IMG/VR virus record: IMGVR_UViG_3300041411_000402
Span: 1 to 37,998 of that record
DNA length: 37,998 nucleotides
Reading direction: 5' to 3' (one strand)
From: a virus
The position numbers and the translations under genes were made by a program. Below, one piece after another: positions 1 through 7,283 of this stretch (position 1 is the stretch's first letter; every line of letters starts with the position of its first letter). Below the pieces are notes generated by a model, which was not told the origin of the DNA, made no database searches, and was given only the letters and a program-made list of their open reading frames with translations.

Positions 1-348
1 ATGTTGCTGAAGAAAGTGATCCCCGCAATCCTGTTGTTATCCGTATGCGGCCAGGCGCTGGCGGCACAAATCATTACCGTCAGCCGCTTTGAGATCGGTA
101 AAGAGAAGTGGCCGTTTAACCGTGAAGAGGTGATGCTGACCTGTGAGAAAGATGGTGCGATGTTTGCCATCAACCCGAGCACGCTGATGACATACCCCCT
201 GAACGATATCGCCGACACACTGTTCAAAAACAAACAGGTGAAAGCGCAGCCGATCAGCGTGATTCAGGTTGAAGATAAAGCGCATCCGGGCCAGATGATG
301 AGTCTGCAGCCGATTGTTGAGCGCACCCAGGCGCTGTGCGGTAAATAA
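1..348 (+). CDS. yebY: YebY family periplasmic protein (DUF2511)
   Basis: 115-aa protein with a clear Sec signal peptide: a KK-containing n-region, a hydrophobic stretch at about residues 6-18, and an AxA-type cleavage site near residues 20-22. The mature part has the VSRFEIGK, NREEVMLTC and INPSTLMTYPLND blocks I recognise from E. coli YebY (DUF2511), and two cysteines that could form a disulfide. Its biochemical role is not established. Its neighbour, the sRNA SdsR, is also beside yebY in E. coli, which supports the identification and shows that this is core chromosome. The ATG is the first base of the window, so an upstream extension cannot be excluded, but the signal peptide makes this start likely. 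Confidence 0.88.
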   Translation: MLLKKVIPAILLLSVCGQALAAQIITVSRFEIGKEKWPFNREEVMLTCEKDGAMFAINPSTLMTYPLNDIADTLFKNKQVKAQPISVIQVEDKAHPGQMMSLQPIVERTQALCGK

Positions 349-464
349 ACCTGTCGGGTGCAGCACCGCGCTGCGCCCAACCCCTCTTTTTTGCCGTTGC
401 GATCACAAACTGATCCGGTTTATGGTCCTGCGCCTCCCGTTTGCTGGCAATTCCACCGCGCTGT

Positions 465-470
465 TCTAAT
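465..470 (+). promoter_or_regulatory. Probable -10 element of sdsR (sigma-S type)
   Basis: TCTAAT ends 8 bases before the expected SdsR 5' end at 479. No good -35 is evident, which fits the known RpoS dependence of sdsR in enterics. Assignment by position only. Confidence 0.45.
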
Positions 471-478
471 GTTAAATG

Positions 479-577
479 GCAAGGCGACATCGCCTTCATA
501 AATGCCAACTTTTAGCGCACGGCTCCTTGAGAGCCATTTCCCTGGACCGAATATAGGAATCGTATTCGGTCTTTTTT
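479..577 (+). ncRNA. sdsR: SdsR (RyeB) small regulatory RNA
   Basis: The sequence from GCAAGGCG at 479 to the T-run at 572-578 matches the E. coli/Salmonella SdsR RNA as I remember it. It includes the conserved unpaired segment AATGCCAACTTTTAGCGCAC (502-521), the CGGCTCC...GAGCC hairpin, the TTTCCCTGGACCG segment, and a terminator stem GACCGAATA/TATTCGGTC. It lies next to yebY as in E. coli. SdsR is an Hfq-dependent, RpoS-controlled sRNA that represses several mRNAs by base pairing. The 3' arm of its terminator and the T-run coincide with attL, so the prophage uses this gene as attB and regenerates its 3' end. Confidence 0.92.
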
Positions 578-578
578 T
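562..578 (+). other. attL core in the sdsR terminator
   Basis: GTATTCGGTCTTTTTTT is identical to 34108-34124. It forms the 3' arm of the SdsR terminator hairpin and its T-run. The integrase gene lies just inside, as expected for a P2-family element. The crossover point within the repeat cannot be resolved from sequence. Confidence 0.88.
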
Positions 579-647
579 GGTTAGCTTTTAAAAACAATAT
601 CTTAGATTTAAATCAATGAGTTAAACGCTACCCTGTTATCTTCTGTT

Positions 648-1712
648 CTACTCTGCTGGACCCTGTGCCGCCACTTTGTCGCCATTTTTCTTTGCCAATA
701 ACGCCAGCGGATTGCAGCGAATTGCATCCTCAAGATGATCTGGCGCGAAGTGCGCATAACGCATCGTCACCCTGATGTCGGAATGCCCGAGAATACGCTG
801 CAGCACGATGATGTTTCCCCCGGCCATCATGAAGTGGCTGGCGAAGCTGTGTCGCAGTACATGGCTCATCTGGCCTTCGGGTAATTCAATGCCGGCCAGG
901 CGAATGACCCGATAAAACTGGCGATAGCACTCTGAAAAAAAACGGCCTTCTTTGTCTTTTAATTCGTTATACAGGGCATTGTCGATGGGTACCGAGCGGT
1001 TCTTTTTGCCTTTGGTATTGATGAAGGTAATTTTGTTTGGAGATAATTGTGAGGCTTTAAGATTCGCGGCTTCACTCCACCGGCACCCGGTTGAAAGGCA
1101 GATTTTGATAATCAGCGTCAGATCAGGGTTATCGTGAACTTTGCAGGCAGCAAACAGCTTTTGTATCTGGGCTTCAGTCAACCATGCCATTTCTTTCTCT
1201 GGCTGATCAAACTCGCGTATATTTTTAAGTGGGTTGGGGTAGTTGATTTCGCCAAGCCGTTCCAGCTCATTAAAAAGAGCGCGCAGGAATGCATGTTCAC
1301 AGTTAATGGTACCCGGTGAGACCTTTAAAGATTTATCACTGGTTTTGTATCCGTTCTGTATGAGGCCCTGTAAACGCCGATCCCGATAATGTGCCCAATC
1401 CTTCGAAGTGATAGAGGCAGCAACGGGGTTTCCCATGCCATTGCAAATAATATTGAGTTTGCCGAGTCGGCCTTTTCTGTCACTTAGCGAGCAACCGTGC
1501 AGTTTGTACCATAGCTCGATAAGTTCGTTAAGCTTGCGGTTATCCTCTTTCTCAGCCAGCCAGGGTTTAGCCTTCATTTCGTCCTGAGTGTATTGCTCAA
1601 AGGCAATGGCTTCAGCTCGGGTCCTGAACTGTCGTCTCACTCGTTTACCATCCCTTCCATTGAGATAGCACTCGCAGAGCCACTTACCTGTATTCAATTT
1701 CCTTATTGCCAT
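648..1712 (-). CDS. int: P2-type tyrosine integrase
   Basis: 354-aa tyrosine recombinase that should catalyse attP x attB recombination at sdsR. The N-terminal Arm-binding/SAM-like part begins MAIRKLNTGKW, as in P2 Int. The catalytic residues are visible: R211 (TGCRWSEAA), H284-x-x-R287 (SHVLRHSF), H310 (LGHS) and nucleophile Y319 (MRYAHF). I chose the ATG at 1712 because it matches the P2 Int N-terminus and has an AAGGGGG Shine-Dalgarno. The longer reading frame to 1787 would run through the promoter. The gene points toward attL and is separated from ogr by a terminator. A LexA-box-containing promoter lies directly upstream. Orientation relative to attP is reversed compared with P2. Confidence 0.95.
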   Translation of the reverse strand: MAIRKLNTGKWLCECYLNGRDGKRVRRQFRTRAEAIAFEQYTQDEMKAKPWLAEKEDNRKLNELIELWYKLHGCSLSDRKGRLGKLNIICNGMGNPVAASITSKDWAHYRDRRLQGLIQNGYKTSDKSLKVSPGTINCEHAFLRALFNELERLGEINYPNPLKNIREFDQPEKEMAWLTEAQIQKLFAACKVHDNPDLTLIIKICLSTGCRWSEAANLKASQLSPNKITFINTKGKKNRSVPIDNALYNELKDKEGRFFSECYRQFYRVIRLAGIELPEGQMSHVLRHSFASHFMMAGGNIIVLQRILGHSDIRVTMRYAHFAPDHLEDAIRCNPLALLAKKNGDKVAAQGPAE

Positions 1713-1737
1713 GCAGCCCCCTTGATAAAAGGGGATT

Positions 1738-1766
1738 AAATTACTGTATATAAAAACAGTATTCAA
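1738..1766 (-). promoter_or_regulatory. int promoter with near-consensus LexA (SOS) box
   Basis: On the minus strand TTGAAT (1761-1766) and TAATTT (1738-1743) are separated by 17 bases, giving a plausible sigma-70 promoter. The spacer is almost entirely a LexA box, TACTGTATATAAAAACAGTA read on the plus strand (1742-1761): CTG-N10-CAG with an AT-rich centre and the flanking TA of the E. coli consensus. Only int is immediately downstream (start 1712), so int is predicted to be repressed by LexA and induced by DNA damage. Confidence 0.75.
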
Positions 1767-1796
1767 TGTTTGATTATGGATTTTCAAACATGAAAA

Positions 1797-1813
1797 AGCC
1801 CGCTTAGCGGGCT
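1797..1813 (-). terminator. Rho-independent terminator after ogr
   Basis: AGCCCGC-TTA-GCGGGCT hairpin, followed on the minus strand by a T-run (1792-1796 read in reverse). It lies just beyond the ogr stop codon at 1817 and should end the tail/ogr transcript before the int promoter. Confidence 0.85.
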
Positions 1814-1816
1814 AAA

Positions 1817-2032
1817 TTAATGCAGCAGGGAAGGTTGCTGTTGGCTGGTGTAGAGTGGCACCTTATTGATTTGACCAGGCGAGACAATCATTCCAGTCAC
1901 GGTCTCGTGTGTTTTGAATGTGCAGCTGCAATTGATATTCTGGCACTGGTGATAACGTTCTTTTGTTTCTTTTGAAACATAGCGGCTGCTTTTTGCATGG
2001 GCTGCTGTCTGGCATAAAGGGCAGTGCATCAT
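1817..2032 (-). CDS. ogr: Late transcription activator Ogr/Delta family
   Basis: 71-aa zinc-binding activator of P2-type late promoters. It has the MxHCPLC start, the TKERYHQCQN block and a CxxC (residues 4-7) / CxxxxC (HQCQNINC) zinc-ligand arrangement characteristic of P2 Ogr, P4 Delta and 186 B. It acts on late promoters by contacting the RNA polymerase alpha subunit (family knowledge). The start at 2032 is preceded by GAGGAT at good spacing; a longer frame exists but has no family support. It is the last gene after D, as in P2. Confidence 0.93.
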   Translation of the reverse strand: MMHCPLCQTAAHAKSSRYVSKETKERYHQCQNINCSCTFKTHETVTGMIVSPGQINKVPLYTSQQQPSLLH

Positions 2033-2111
2033 GATTAATATCCTCGAAAAAGGGCAGGGGAGAGCCACTTAGTTTGAATATGCAAATCACGATTTGCAAA
2101 TTACACCCTGA

Positions 2112-3287
2112 TTAGGCCGTTTCCGTTTCACCCTCTGTTTCTGACTGAAATCCAATATCTGAAAGCAGCACCTCAAACTCAAGCGCGGTTGTATAACCGC
2201 TGCCGCTTAGGTTATGCGTGACCTTACTGATAATCCACGGCTGCGCATCAATCACCGACTTAAAGCCGCTAACCCTGACCGGCGTCTCCGGGTACAGGTC
2301 GGCACGTCCCATCGCGAGCGTGAGCGAGAACTCAGCGACGCCGCGCTGCAGCTTATCCCACTTTGCTTTAGCGGCCCGCATTGCTGCCGCTTTCGTCGCA
2401 TACACGGTCGTCAGCGTGAATATGTTGTCTTCTGTTCCCGCCAGATAATCACCCTCTCTGGCCTCGGGTGTTTTGGTCGCGGTCGTCTTTTTCTTTTTAG
2501 CCGCCGGGTGTTCCAGCGCGCGCAGGTGCTTTTCTTTCGGCTTGCGCTTTACCTTAACTTTCTTAGGCTTGGGGTCTTTGGTATGCAGCCAGCTTGCCGA
2601 GACGCCAGTGTATGCACCACGGTCGGCAATGCTGAAGCTGTGCCGGTCGCCATCCTGCCGCGTGATAGTCATCTGCGGGATTGGCTTGCCACTGGCGGTG
2701 ACGCCGTTACCGGGCTTTATAAACAGAAGCCGTCCGGCCTTTACTGCCGCAACAGCGCCGTAAAGTGTGGCGAGCCGCGTCAGAAATTTAGCGTCAGTCT
2801 CCTGCGTCTGATCGATGTGAGCCACGGCAATTCCGGCGAATCCATCGGCCAGCATTGGCTTAAGGTTGTTGCGCCCGGCTATCTGTGTCACGACTTCCCC
2901 CAGGGTGGTGTCGTGATAGGACACCTCCCGGCGGGAATTAAGCGAGCCACGGAAATCAGCGCTGCGGGCGCGGATTGTCATGGTGTCCGGCGCGCCGTGG
3001 TGCTCAACCTCATCAACGGTGAAATTACCTTTGCCGAAAAGCGTCTGCCCCTTCCAGCCGAGAAACAGCGTTATCACTGCGCCGCGAACCGGCATTGCCA
3101 GCTGACCGTCGGCGTCGTCCAGCTCAATATCCAGCTGGTCAGCTTCAAAGCCGCGATTATCAGTCAGCGTCATCGAGATAAGGCGATCCCGGATATTGGT
3201 TGTGACGTCTTTAGAGTTAACCTTCAGCATGAAATCCGGCGTCAGTTGCGCCCCCGCCTGCACCGGCAGGCTGCTAATTCCGATCAT
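2112..3287 (-). CDS. D: Tail protein gpD (baseplate hub, late control)
   Basis: 391 aa, close to P2 gpD (387 aa). It belongs to the gp27-like hub family at the tail tip, joining the tube to the spike protein V. The N-terminal VQAGAQLTPDF segment, the LDIELDD motif and the C-terminal EVLLSDIGFQSE are as in the family. A very lysine-rich insert at about residues 240-275 (KPKKVKVKRKPKEK, then PAAKKKKTTATK) divides the protein and is probably a flexible surface loop. The start overlaps the end of U by 4 bases, showing translational coupling. Confidence 0.93.
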   Translation of the reverse strand: MIGISSLPVQAGAQLTPDFMLKVNSKDVTTNIRDRLISMTLTDNRGFEADQLDIELDDADGQLAMPVRGAVITLFLGWKGQTLFGKGNFTVDEVEHHGAPDTMTIRARSADFRGSLNSRREVSYHDTTLGEVVTQIAGRNNLKPMLADGFAGIAVAHIDQTQETDAKFLTRLATLYGAVAAVKAGRLLFIKPGNGVTASGKPIPQMTITRQDGDRHSFSIADRGAYTGVSASWLHTKDPKPKKVKVKRKPKEKHLRALEHPAAKKKKTTATKTPEAREGDYLAGTEDNIFTLTTVYATKAAAMRAAKAKWDKLQRGVAEFSLTLAMGRADLYPETPVRVSGFKSVIDAQPWIISKVTHNLSGSGYTTALEFEVLLSDIGFQSETEGETETA

Positions 3288-3811
3288 CCGAGCATCCCCG
3301 CTGCAGTTGAAATCAGGCTACCGGCCGCCGACTTAACGCCGTCGATTGCTGACGTAAGCTGGCCTGGCAGACTGGCGGAACCGTTGATCAGTCCGTCAGC
3401 CTGCTTTTTCAGATCGCCAAACATAGACGTCAGCGACTCGTCGACGCGCTTCAGGCTCAGGGTAAACATGATTTTACTGGCCGTCCCGTTTGGATAAAAC
3501 TCGCTGAAGCTGTTAGAAATACTCTCGATCACGTACATGCCGTAAATCATCCCGCTGCCACCAATCAGCGGCCACGCCATCCCCTCGTCGGCCATCAGGC
3601 GGATTGTCATCAGCGACACCGAGCCGCCCGTGATTTCCGGGCGAAGCTCACCGGAAAGCGTAATTTTTTCATCGCCCGGACCGATAAATTGCGCCGACGG
3701 ACGCTGCCCGAAGCGGCTGTTAGTGGGCCAGCGATAGTCGATATTCTGCTGCATATCCCCGTAAGGCAGGGTCTGCCGCATAAACGGCATCATGCCGTAA
3801 ATCATCATCAT
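3284..3811 (-). CDS. U: Tail protein gpU
   Basis: 175 aa (P2 gpU 159 aa), tail terminator/completion type protein of the P2 family. The signatures FMRQTLPYG, DYRWPTNSRFG, ITLSGELRPE, GMIYGMYVIESIS and FTLSLKRVDES align with P2 gpU. The C-terminal about 25 residues (alanine/glycine/serine-rich) are an extension. Three consecutive Met codons at the start leave the exact N-terminus uncertain by two residues. It lies 3 bases after T and overlaps D. Confidence 0.92.
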   Translation of the reverse strand: MMMIYGMMPFMRQTLPYGDMQQNIDYRWPTNSRFGQRPSAQFIGPGDEKITLSGELRPEITGGSVSLMTIRLMADEGMAWPLIGGSGMIYGMYVIESISNSFSEFYPNGTASKIMFTLSLKRVDESLTSMFGDLKKQADGLINGSASLPGQLTSAIDGVKSAAGSLISTAAGMLG

Positions 3812-3814
3812 CGG

Positions 3815-6277
3815 TTAATCCTCCCAGCCCATTTTGCTGCGGTTCTGTGCCTGGCGGTTGCGCTGCTCTCTGGCCTGGTGCTGCGCCATCAGCGCCATTG
3901 CGTCGTCTTTGGTCATCCCCTCATGCATATTGATTTCATACTGATAGGTATTCTGGCTGCGGTCGGTAAATCCGCCCCCGGCTGACGGGGCTGAAACCGG
4001 ACGGTAAGGCGCGCCACCATAGGCGATGTTGTATTGCAGCCCGCCGGTATCTGCGCCCGCGCCGCCGGTTGCCACCGGATCAGGCGACGGCACCTTGTCT
4101 TTCAGGCCATCGGATTTCGTGTCGATAATGCCGAGCTTATCCAGCACCCAATCAATGCCGCCCATCAACTGATCGAGCGCGTGACCCGGAATTTTCAGCG
4201 CCTCGGCCAGCATGTTGCCGAATTTCTTACCCATATCTCCGGCGGCGGCAAGTTCGGTCTGCGTGGTTCTGACCGGCTCCAGCAATTTGCCGAACCAGTC
4301 CCAAAGCTCTTTGACCTTACCGCCTACCCACTCAAAAGCGGGCTTCAGCGAGCCGAAGGAGGCGCTGATCGGCCCCATCGCAGCGGTGAAGCCTTCGGCC
4401 ATGCCTGCAATAAAGGCGCTAATGGGTTCCCAGTATTTGCGTACCAGCAGCGCACCGGCCACGATTGCCGCCGCGACGGCCACTACCGGCAGCGTGATAG
4501 CACCGAGCGCGGCCGTAATCGCTCCGCCCGCGATGCTGAATACCGTGCCGAGAAACCCCGCACCGGCAATCAGGGTATTCACGCCCGCAATTACCGGCCA
4601 GGCTACCAGCCCGATTGCGCCCAGCGCCCCGGCCAGCATCAGCCCGCCCATTACCACTTTTGCGATACCGCCAGCCAGCTCCGGGTTAGCTTTAATCCAG
4701 CCATCCACCTTAAGCAGCAGCGCCGCCGTGTCCTGTGTAAGCGTGCGAAGAGCGCCGTCGTTCTGATCAAACAGGTCAGTGCCGACGGCCTCATACGCAG
4801 ACTGCAGCTCTTTCAGGTCGCCGCCGAGATTATCCTGCATGACCTGGACCAGCTCGGCCGTTTTACCATCAGAGGCTTTAAACGTGGCGGTCAGCTGATC
4901 GAGCTTGCCGGTTGAGGCAGCTGTCATCAGCACGGCAGCCGATGAGCTGGCCTCCTCACCGAAAATGGTTTTCATGTACTCTGCGCGCTGGCCCGTTCCC
5001 AGCTTGTGACGATCAAAACTCGCCTGCATTTCTTTCAGAATGGTGAAGATCGGGCGGGTATTTCCTTTGCCGTCTGCAGTTTTTATTCCCAGCTCTTTGA
5101 TAGCCTTGAATGATTCGCCGGTAGGAGCCTGCAGCCTGCTCAGCACGGCGCGGCTTCCCGTACCGGCCATTGAGCCGGTTATTTTGGCATCGTGTAAAGC
5201 GCCGACCATCGCTGCCGCCTGCTCGATGCTGACGCCCGCGTTTTTCGCTACCGGGGCGACGTAGGTCAGCGAGTCGCTAAGCCCGTCAAAGTCAGCGGCC
5301 GTTTTATTCATGGTCATCGACAGCACGTCGCCGATGTGTGCCACCTTATCGTTTGAAAGCTGAAAGGCTGACTTCATCCCCATCAGCAGCCCGGCGTTTT
5401 CTTCCATCGTGCGCTTGTTTGCCAGCGCCATGTTGAGCGTGACCGGCGTAACGGCCTGAACGGCTGCGGCATCGCCGCCGCCTTTGGCGATAACGATTTG
5501 CGCGCCGGCTGCATCATCGGCAGAGGCGGCTGTTGTATCGCCCAGCTGACGAGCCTGCGCACGCAGGGCTTTCATTTCCGGCGATTCTTTTCCCACACCG
5601 AGCACGGCCTGCAGCTCGGAATTTTTCTGTGCAAAATCAAACCCCGGCATCAGCAGCGAGGTTGCCGCCATGCCGCCGACCGTTGCAGCCCCGATACCGG
5701 CCGCACCAATATTGCGCACCTTACCTGACAGCTCCTGGCCTTTACGGTAGCGCTCGCTTGTCTGGTTCAGCCGCTCCTGCTGTGCATTGAGCCGCTGCAG
5801 CTCCATTTTCTGACGGCTCAGGCTGACGGTTGCCTGCGCCGAGGCGGATTTCAGGAGCTGCTGCTCGCTGCTCAGGCTCTTAGTGGAAATCCCCGCCGCA
5901 TTAAGCGCCTCGCGCTGCTGCTGCACCGAAAGGCGAAGGCTGTTGGTTTTGGTCTGCAGCTCAGACGCCGCCTGCCGGGCCTTTTCCAGTGCGCGGGCCT
6001 GCTGCGTCGTCGGGCGCTCCGTGTTTTTAAACTGTACGGCCAGCGCTGCCACCTCCTGCTTTGCGTCTTTGAGGCTCTGCTGCGTGACGGCCAGCTGCGC
6101 ACTGGCCTTACGAAAGCCGTCAATTTTCCCCGCCTGCGCATCCAGCTCCTTAATCGTCGTCTGCGTCTGGCGTATGTCTGACGACAGGTTTTTGGCTGCG
6201 GTCTGCACGGCTTTGAAGGGGCGCGAGGCTTTGTCTACCGCATTCAGCAGCACCTGCACCTTGAGGTTATTGCTCAT
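3815..6277 (-). CDS. T: Tail tape measure protein gpT
   Basis: 820 aa (P2 gpT 815 aa). Residues about 10-190 are long coiled-coil-forming, Gln/Ala/Lys-rich sequence. A TP901-type tape-measure core follows (about 210-520, with GKESPEMKALRAQARQLG and NKTAADFDGLSDSL). Then comes a strongly hydrophobic segment with several potential membrane helices (about 540-620), typical of tape measures that enter the host envelope. Its length sets the tail length. The start overlaps the end of the E' frame by 11 bases, as in the E/E'/T arrangement of P2. Confidence 0.93.
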   Translation of the reverse strand: MSNNLKVQVLLNAVDKASRPFKAVQTAAKNLSSDIRQTQTTIKELDAQAGKIDGFRKASAQLAVTQQSLKDAKQEVAALAVQFKNTERPTTQQARALEKARQAASELQTKTNSLRLSVQQQREALNAAGISTKSLSSEQQLLKSASAQATVSLSRQKMELQRLNAQQERLNQTSERYRKGQELSGKVRNIGAAGIGAATVGGMAATSLLMPGFDFAQKNSELQAVLGVGKESPEMKALRAQARQLGDTTAASADDAAGAQIVIAKGGGDAAAVQAVTPVTLNMALANKRTMEENAGLLMGMKSAFQLSNDKVAHIGDVLSMTMNKTAADFDGLSDSLTYVAPVAKNAGVSIEQAAAMVGALHDAKITGSMAGTGSRAVLSRLQAPTGESFKAIKELGIKTADGKGNTRPIFTILKEMQASFDRHKLGTGQRAEYMKTIFGEEASSSAAVLMTAASTGKLDQLTATFKASDGKTAELVQVMQDNLGGDLKELQSAYEAVGTDLFDQNDGALRTLTQDTAALLLKVDGWIKANPELAGGIAKVVMGGLMLAGALGAIGLVAWPVIAGVNTLIAGAGFLGTVFSIAGGAITAALGAITLPVVAVAAAIVAGALLVRKYWEPISAFIAGMAEGFTAAMGPISASFGSLKPAFEWVGGKVKELWDWFGKLLEPVRTTQTELAAAGDMGKKFGNMLAEALKIPGHALDQLMGGIDWVLDKLGIIDTKSDGLKDKVPSPDPVATGGAGADTGGLQYNIAYGGAPYRPVSAPSAGGGFTDRSQNTYQYEINMHEGMTKDDAMALMAQHQAREQRNRQAQNRSKMGWED

Positions 6278-6703
6278 CCGGGGTTGCTCCGCTGCGGATA
6301 AAGGCTTTATGCCGCCAGTCCATCAGCTCGGCCAGCGGCATGTCGTACATCTCGGAGGGTTGCCAGTGAAATATCGTGGCAATGTCGGCCATGAGGTCAT
6401 TGACCGTCAGGCCGTGCGGCCAGTCTATTCGTCCGACTTCGACTGCAAAAAACCGATCACCCTGCCGCCCAGCGTAATCAGGTCAACCGGATCGAGAGCA
6501 TTACATTCGGCCTTAGTCAGTGCTGGCAGGGTAATGCGGGGCAGCACTGTAAGCAGCGCGTCAACATCTGACTGGCACAGATCGGCCAGGCGCACGCCGC
6601 GCAGGCTTCCGGCCGTTGGCTTAATCAGCTCCACGCTTTTGATTTCGGTGTCGCCGCGCTTCAGCGGGGTTTCAAACTCTACAACGTTATCTTTCTTTTC
6701 CAT
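6267..6703 (-). CDS. E+E': Tail chaperone gpE+E' (-1 frameshift product)
   Basis: The minus-strand frame that overlaps the 3' end of E is open from the slippery site to the stop at 6267-6269. It encodes an extension reading AVEVGRIDWPHGL, then MADIATIFHWQPSEMYDM and MDWRHKAFIRSG, recognisably P2 E' (MADIA.IFHWPPSELY). A -1 shift at the heptamer T TTT TTG gives a fusion of about 145 aa, close to P2 gpE+E' (142 aa). As in other tailed phages, the two isoforms are thought to act as tape-measure chaperones during tail assembly. Frameshift efficiency cannot be judged from sequence. Confidence 0.88.
6425..6703 (-). CDS. E: Tail protein gpE
   Basis: 92 aa (P2 gpE 91 aa). Conserved pattern: basic/acidic N-terminus, GSLRGVRLADL, then DVDALLTVLPRITLPALT and the LDPVDLITLGG block. 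It is the unshifted product of the E/E' chaperone gene. The last codons carry the frameshift heptamer. It lies 58 bases downstream of FII and just upstream of T. Confidence 0.92.
   Translation of the reverse strand: MEKKDNVVEFETPLKRGDTEIKSVELIKPTAGSLRGVRLADLCQSDVDALLTVLPRITLPALTKAECNALDPVDLITLGGRVIGFLQSKSDE
6446..6452 (-). promoter_or_regulatory. Programmed -1 frameshift site T TTT TTG
   Basis: On the minus strand the end of gene E reads GGT TTT TTG CAG, giving the heptamer TTTTTTG in the correct phase for a -1 shift (X XXY YYZ). This is the same heptamer as in P2 gene E. Shifting there enters the E' frame, open for about 60 further codons. Confidence 0.88.
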
Positions 6704-6761
6704 GATGGTTCTCTGTTCACTGTCGTCAGGTAAGGCCAGCGGCGGGCGCTGGCGTCAGGGT

Positions 6762-7271
6762 TTATACCAGGCCGAGGTTTTTACGGCGCTGCTCAAGCCG
6801 GTCAACGCCGTTGACCTTCTCCACCATGTTGATGGTGTCGATTTCGATCAGCTCTTTGCCGTTAAAGGTCAACTTGTAATAGGTGTTTTTACTGGTGATT
6901 TTGGTTTCGGTGTCTTCGCCCTGTTTGGCTTCGCTGAAATCAAACGACTGATGCTTACCGCGCACTTCAATCTCTACCGCGATTTCCTCGCCGGTATCGT
7001 CGCGCTGGTAAGAGCCGGTAAAGCGCAGGGGAATGTCAGGCGCACCCCACTGCGTGAGCACCAGCTCATCAATGCCGCCGATGCTCCACTCAACATCGAG
7101 CGCGTCATCTTCCAGACCGTTATCAATGAAGGCCGCGCCGCTCATGCCGCCCGCGCGGAACGGGTCGAGCTTGCGCGCCAGCTTCGGCAGGGTCACGGCG
7201 GTGACAATGCCCTGATAGCTGTTGGCGTTATTAAAAAGGTTCATGCCCTTAAGTTTGCGTGGCAGTGCCAT
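6762..7271 (-). CDS. FII: Major tail tube protein gpFII
   Basis: 169 aa (P2 FII 172 aa). The N-terminal MALPRKLKGMNLFN and the motif DGLE/NGLEDD with ...VEWSIGGID are family hallmarks. It forms the inner tube through which DNA passes. It is translated from the same operon as the sheath gene FI, 12 bases away. Confidence 0.94.
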   Translation of the reverse strand: MALPRKLKGMNLFNNANSYQGIVTAVTLPKLARKLDPFRAGGMSGAAFIDNGLEDDALDVEWSIGGIDELVLTQWGAPDIPLRFTGSYQRDDTGEEIAVEIEVRGKHQSFDFSEAKQGEDTETKITSKNTYYKLTFNGKELIEIDTINMVEKVNGVDRLEQRRKNLGLV

Positions 7272-7283
7272 TTATCCGGCTCC

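Noticed and set aside
2214-3497. Long plus-strand ORF of 427 codons antisense to D/U
   Set aside because: Arginine-, serine- and cysteine-rich shadow of the GC-rich minus-strand genes D and U; no domain, no ribosome site.
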